NCBI GenBank assembly: GCA_947442095.1
Contig: CANEVG010000022.1
Coordinates: forward strand, 1 to 18,258
Reading direction: 5' to 3'
Length of the DNA stretch: 18,258 nucleotides
DNA from: Sphingomonadaceae bacterium
Lineage (GTDB): Bacteria; Pseudomonadota; Alphaproteobacteria; Sphingomonadales; Sphingomonadaceae
Every line of letters starts with the position of its first letter. The first letter of the stretch is position 1. Position numbers and translations under genes: made by a program. The notes under the pieces were generated by a model. The model made no database searches, was not told the DNA's origin, and saw nothing but the letters and a program-made list of their open reading frames with translations. Shown in pieces: positions 15,515-18,258 of this stretch.

Positions 15515-16468
15515 ATGAACACGCCAACAACGCCCCTCTCGCCCTCACCCGCAACCCCGCTGAAGCTGGGCACGCGCCGCTCGCCGCTCGCGCTGGCGCA
15601 GGCGGAGGAAACCCGCGCCCGGCTTAGCACTGCCCATGGCTGGGACCTCGCCGCGATCGAAATCGTGTCCGTGATCGCGAGCGGCGACAAGGTGCTCGAC
15701 CGCCCGCTCGCCGAGATCGGCGGAAAAGCCTTGTGGACCAAGGAACTGGATGCCGCGCTTGCCGATGGCACCGTAGACTTTGCAGTTCATTCGATGAAGG
15801 ATGTGGAGACCGAGCGGCCAGCCACCCTTGTGATCGCAGCCGTGCTCCCGCGCGAAGATGTTCGCGATGTGCTGGTGGGTGCAGACAGCGTCGCTACTAT
15901 TCCGGCGGGCGCGCGCGTCGGCACCAGCGCCCCGCGCCGCGCCGCCCAGATGCTCCATGCCCGGCCCGATCTTTCCGTCGTGGGCTTCCGCGGCAATGTC
16001 GCGACTAGGCTCGCCAAGCTCGAATCGCGTGAGGCGGATGTAACGCTGCTCGCCGCTGCCGGGCTCAACCGGCTTGGGCAATTCAGCATTGGCAGTCCGC
16101 TCGCATCGGACACCTGGCTTCCCGCACCCGCACAGGGCGCCATCGGCATCGAATGCCTCGCCGCGCGCACGGACCTTTGCGCGCTACTCGATGCCATCAA
16201 CGATAAGCCAAGCCACGCCGCGATTATGGCCGAACGCGGCCTGCTGCGCGGCCTTGGCGGCACTTGCCACAGCCCCATCGCGCTGCTGACCACGGCAGAG
16301 GGCGACAGCCTTACCTTGCGCGCGGCGCTGTTCAGCCCGGATGGCGCAGAGCGGATCGAAGCCAGCGCCACCTTCGCAAAGGACGATGCCGCCGCCCCGG
16401 TCGCGCTCGCGCGTACGCTGCTCGGCGCCGCGCCCGAGGCGATCCGCAGGCACTTCACCGGCAGCTGA
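15515..16468 (+). CDS. hemC: Hydroxymethylbilane synthase (porphobilinogen deaminase)
   Basis: HemC joins four porphobilinogen molecules into hydroxymethylbilane, in the cytoplasm, for haem (and in many relatives bacteriochlorophyll and cobalamin) synthesis. 317 residues. The N-terminal LKLGTRRSPLALAQA (16-30), the catalytic HSMKDV with Asp96, GTSAPRRAAQML (136-147), GFRGNVATRLAKL (157-169), the LPAPAQGAIGIE segment (202-213), and the dipyrromethane cofactor Cys251 in LGGTCHSPIA are all in place. The ATG at 15515 has a weak ribosome site (GGCAAG). Its stop overlaps the hemD start by one base (TGATG at 16466-16470), so the two are translated as a unit. Complete and ordinary. Confidence 0.98.
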   Translation: MNTPTTPLSPSPATPLKLGTRRSPLALAQAEETRARLSTAHGWDLAAIEIVSVIASGDKVLDRPLAEIGGKALWTKELDAALADGTVDFAVHSMKDVETERPATLVIAAVLPREDVRDVLVGADSVATIPAGARVGTSAPRRAAQMLHARPDLSVVGFRGNVATRLAKLESREADVTLLAAAGLNRLGQFSIGSPLASDTWLPAPAQGAIGIECLAARTDLCALLDAINDKPSHAAIMAERGLLRGLGGTCHSPIALLTTAEGDSLTLRAALFSPDGAERIEASATFAKDDAAAPVALARTLLGAAPEAIRRHFTGS

Positions 16469-17178
16469 TGGCTTCAGTGCGCCCTGCGGTTCCGGTCGTC
16501 GTCATTCGCCCCGAACCGGGCAATGCCGCAACCGTAGCAGCGGCCCGCGCGCAGGGGCTGACGGCGCTGGGCTTCCCGCTGTTCGAGATGGCAGCCTGCC
16601 TGTGGGATGTGCCCGATCCAGCGCCCTATCAGGCCCTGCTCGCGGGTAGTGCAAACGTGTTCCGGCTCGGCGGCGCGGGCCTGGCACGCCTAACTACCCT
16701 AACTGTCCATGCCGTGGGCGCGGTCACGGCGGAGGCGGCGCGCGGCGCGGGGTTTGCCGTCGCGCAGACCGGGGAAGGCGGATTGCAGCCCCTGGCCGAA
16801 ACGCTGCCACCGGGGCGCTATCTGCGGCTTGCCGGTGAAAAGCACGTCCCGCTGGCCCTGCCCGAAGGGGTCATGGTCGATGATGTTGTGGTCTATGCCG
16901 CGCGCGGGATTTCCATGCCGCCCGCGTTGGTCTCCACGCTGGCAAGCCCCGCTGTCGTGCTGCTTCACTCGGGCGAGGCGGCGCAGCATTTCGCCGCAGA
17001 ATCAGCGCGCCTTGGCGTCAGGCGCGATGGCCTCGCGCTCGTCTGCCTCGCGCCGCGAATCGGACAGTTGGCGGGGCCAGGATGGCAACATCTTGAATTA
17101 GCACAGACACGCAGTGACCAAGCAGTGCTGGCACTCGCGAAGCAAATGTGCGAAACAGTGTCACCTTTGGGACACTGA
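16468..17178 (+). CDS. hemD: Uroporphyrinogen-III synthase
   Basis: HemD closes and inverts ring D of hydroxymethylbilane to give uroporphyrinogen III. 236 residues, standard length. HemD sequences diverge strongly, and the assignment rests on RPEPGNAATVAAARAQGLTA (14-33), followed by FPLFEM, the HAVGAVTAEAARGAGF segment (81-96), RYLRLAGEKHV, the VDDVVVYAAR hinge and VVLLHSGEAAQHFA (164-177), plus its position immediately behind hemC with a TGATG overlap. A strong hairpin covers its last codons and stop. The next gene, the Mic60-like one, starts 18 bp later. Confidence 0.93.
   Translation: MASVRPAVPVVVIRPEPGNAATVAAARAQGLTALGFPLFEMAACLWDVPDPAPYQALLAGSANVFRLGGAGLARLTTLTVHAVGAVTAEAARGAGFAVAQTGEGGLQPLAETLPPGRYLRLAGEKHVPLALPEGVMVDDVVVYAARGISMPPALVSTLASPAVVLLHSGEAAQHFAAESARLGVRRDGLALVCLAPRIGQLAGPGWQHLELAQTRSDQAVLALAKQMCETVSPLGH
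17156..17177 (+). promoter_or_regulatory. Hairpin over the hemD stop codon, upstream of the Mic60-like gene
   Basis: CAGTGTC (17156-17162), a bulged A, CC, a TTT loop, GG and GACACTG (17171-17177) form a 9-bp stem with one bulge. It includes two bases of the hemD TGA and ends 19 bases before the next start codon. No T-run follows (the next bases are ACAACTGAAAAA), so it does not look like a simple intrinsic terminator. It might tune readthrough, RNA stability or translation of the downstream gene, or be a protein-binding palindrome. Confidence 0.5.
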
Positions 17179-17196
17179 CAACTGAAAAATGATCCG

Positions 17197-18096
17197 ATGC
17201 AGGATATGACCTTTGGCTCGCCACTGGCCCTCCAGCGCACCAGAACCGGGCGCGGCACGGCAGTGTTCGTCGTCCTTCTGCTCCTCGCCACCATCTGTGG
17301 GGGAGGCTGGTACGCCTGGCAGCAGGGCTGGCTCAAGGTCAGTATCGCCAACGATCTGATGGCCCCGCCGCAGCCCACACCCACGGCGCTGGTCTCGGAG
17401 CCGGCAGCGATCGCCTCAGCCAATCTCGCTGCCACCGATGCCGCACTTACTACCGCGGCGGCTAAAGTCTCCGCGCTCGAACAACGCCTGGCCGAACTCA
17501 ACCAGCAAGCCATGAACGCCGCCGGGCAGGCCAGTCAGGCGGAAGCCTTGCTTGTGGCTTTCGCCGCCCGCCGTGCGATCGAGCGCGGCCAGCCACTCGG
17601 CTACCTCGAAACCCAGCTGCGTGTGCGCTTCGGCAATACCCAGCAGGTTGCGGTTGATCAGGTGATTGCCGCCGCACAAAAGCCGATGACCCTCTCCATG
17701 CTAGGCGAAAGCTTCGAGCAACTCCGCCGGCAACTGGTTGGCGGAGCGAAGAACGAAGGCAGTTGGGATTGGCTGACGCGCGAGATAAGCGAGCTCTTCG
17801 TCATCCGCCCCGCTGACATGCCCTCGCCCACCCCGGAACGCCGCGCCGAGCGGGTGCGGGAGGCGTTGGCCGGAGGCCGCGTCGATCTGGCCATATCCGA
17901 AGTGGAGCGCATGCCTGGCAAGGACGCAGGCACCGAATGGCTCGCCCACGCCCGCGACTATGCCATGACCCAGCACGCGCTCGATCAGCTGGAGACCGCC
18001 TCGCTGTCGTTCCCGGTCACACCACCGATGGCGAAACCTCTGGCAACCACGCCTGCTGCACCCGCTCCAGCTACAACTGCCACACCGGCCATCTGA
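17197..18096 (+). CDS. Alphaproteobacterial Mic60/mitofilin-like inner-membrane protein
   Basis: 299-residue inner-membrane protein: short cytoplasmic N-terminus with basic residues, one membrane segment (about 20-41), a Pro-rich linker (56-70), a coiled-coil (about 72-125, AAKVSALEQRLAELNQQ), and a C-terminal mitofilin-like helical region (about 213-270, RRAERVREALAGGRVDLAISEV then EWLAHARDYAMTQHAL). It ends in an Ala/Pro/Thr tail. Bacterial Mic60, found in Alphaproteobacteria next to hemC/hemD, can bend membranes and is homologous to the mitochondrial cristae-junction protein. The match here is by architecture and gene order; mitofilin sequences diverge widely. ATG at 17197 or 17206; neither has a strong ribosome site. 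The 3' end overlaps the opposite-strand gene by 26 bp. Confidence 0.82.
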   Translation: MQDMTFGSPLALQRTRTGRGTAVFVVLLLLATICGGGWYAWQQGWLKVSIANDLMAPPQPTPTALVSEPAAIASANLAATDAALTTAAAKVSALEQRLAELNQQAMNAAGQASQAEALLVAFAARRAIERGQPLGYLETQLRVRFGNTQQVAVDQVIAAAQKPMTLSMLGESFEQLRRQLVGGAKNEGSWDWLTREISELFVIRPADMPSPTPERRAERVREALAGGRVDLAISEVERMPGKDAGTEWLAHARDYAMTQHALDQLETASLSFPVTPPMAKPLATTPAAPAPATTATPAI

Positions 18097-18258
18097 TCGG
18101 GCGCGCTCCGGCCTGGAGCAGGCTCGGCAGCGTCCCGCTCATCCCGCGCGCCTCATCCATGAAAAAGTGCTTGAGCGCGGGCAGGCGCTGCACGCCCGCC
18201 ATACCCAGCCGCCGGATCGCCGAAGGCAGCCGCCCGCGCAGGCCGAACAGCCGCGTTA
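18071..18258 (-). CDS. C-terminal end of a probable UbiH-type FAD monooxygenase, partial
   Basis: Only the last 62 residues are in the window: TRLFGLRGRLPSAIRRLGMA, then GVQRLPALKHFFMDEARGMS and GTLPSLLQAGARPIRWPVWQ, L, stop at 18071-18073 (TAG). The pattern, a helix ending in PALKxFFMxEARG then LPxLLxG, is what closes UbiH/UbiF-family ubiquinone-biosynthesis hydroxylases in related bacteria. The FAD-binding part lies beyond the right edge, so this is a family-level guess. The stop lies inside the 3' end of the Mic60-like gene, giving a 26-bp convergent overlap. The tail after LLQAG may be an extra few residues reaching a chance stop. Confidence 0.6.
   Translation of the reverse strand, partial: TRLFGLRGRLPSAIRRLGMAGVQRLPALKHFFMDEARGMSGTLPSLLQAGARPIRWPVWQL

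Overview
The window looks like a piece of chromosome from a GC-rich alphaproteobacterium, most likely order Sphingomonadales (Erythrobacteraceae/Sphingomonadaceae type). This is inferred from base composition, the hemC-hemD-mitofilin neighbourhood typical of Alphaproteobacteria, the character of the encoded proteins, and a CTGAGCTTGTCGAAG inverted repeat of the kind common in sphingomonad genomes. Coding density is very high. Seventeen protein genes are supported, two of them cut by the window edges. I see no rRNA, tRNA, CRISPR array, insertion sequence or prophage. No gene-free stretch exceeds 300 bases; the longest are 3057-3239 (divergent promoter region) and 5310-5475 (inverted-repeat element).

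Layout, left to right. (1) 1-3056, minus strand: an operon read as circularly permuted ATP-grasp enzyme, then alpha-E protein, then transglutaminase-like protease (cut by the left edge). This is a known but functionally unresolved amidoligase/peptide-tagging cassette. (2) 3240-5309, plus: an orphan molybdopterin oxidoreductase of the formate-dehydrogenase/DMSO-reductase superfamily. (3) 5341-5459: a long imperfect inverted repeat between convergent genes. (4) 5476-6042, minus: a DUF3617 lipoprotein, divergent from uvrB (6164-8350, plus). (5) 8406-9593, plus: a FitA/VapB-VapC type II toxin-antitoxin pair with an operator-like inverted repeat in front, followed 4 bp later by an unrecognised lipoprotein gene. 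(6) 9590-11821, minus: a von Willebrand factor A lipoprotein and a small membrane-anchored helix-hairpin-helix protein. (7) 11921-15469, minus: a tightly overlapping tsaD-gpsA-flippase operon (tRNA t6A modification, glycerol-3-phosphate for phospholipid synthesis, polysaccharide export). (8) 15515-18096, plus: hemC-hemD-Mic60-like. This makes uroporphyrinogen III for haem or chlorophyll and adds the bacterial homologue of the mitochondrial cristae-organising protein. (9) 18071-18258, minus: the C-terminal end of what is probably a UbiH-type FAD monooxygenase, convergent with and overlapping the Mic60-like gene.

Most genes are core housekeeping. The parts most worth a second look are the ATP-grasp/alpha-E/transglutaminase cassette, the oxidoreductase whose Sec/Cys ligand position aligns to Asp, the TonB-box-like motif in the vWA lipoprotein, and a strong hairpin over the hemD stop codon just ahead of the Mic60-like gene.
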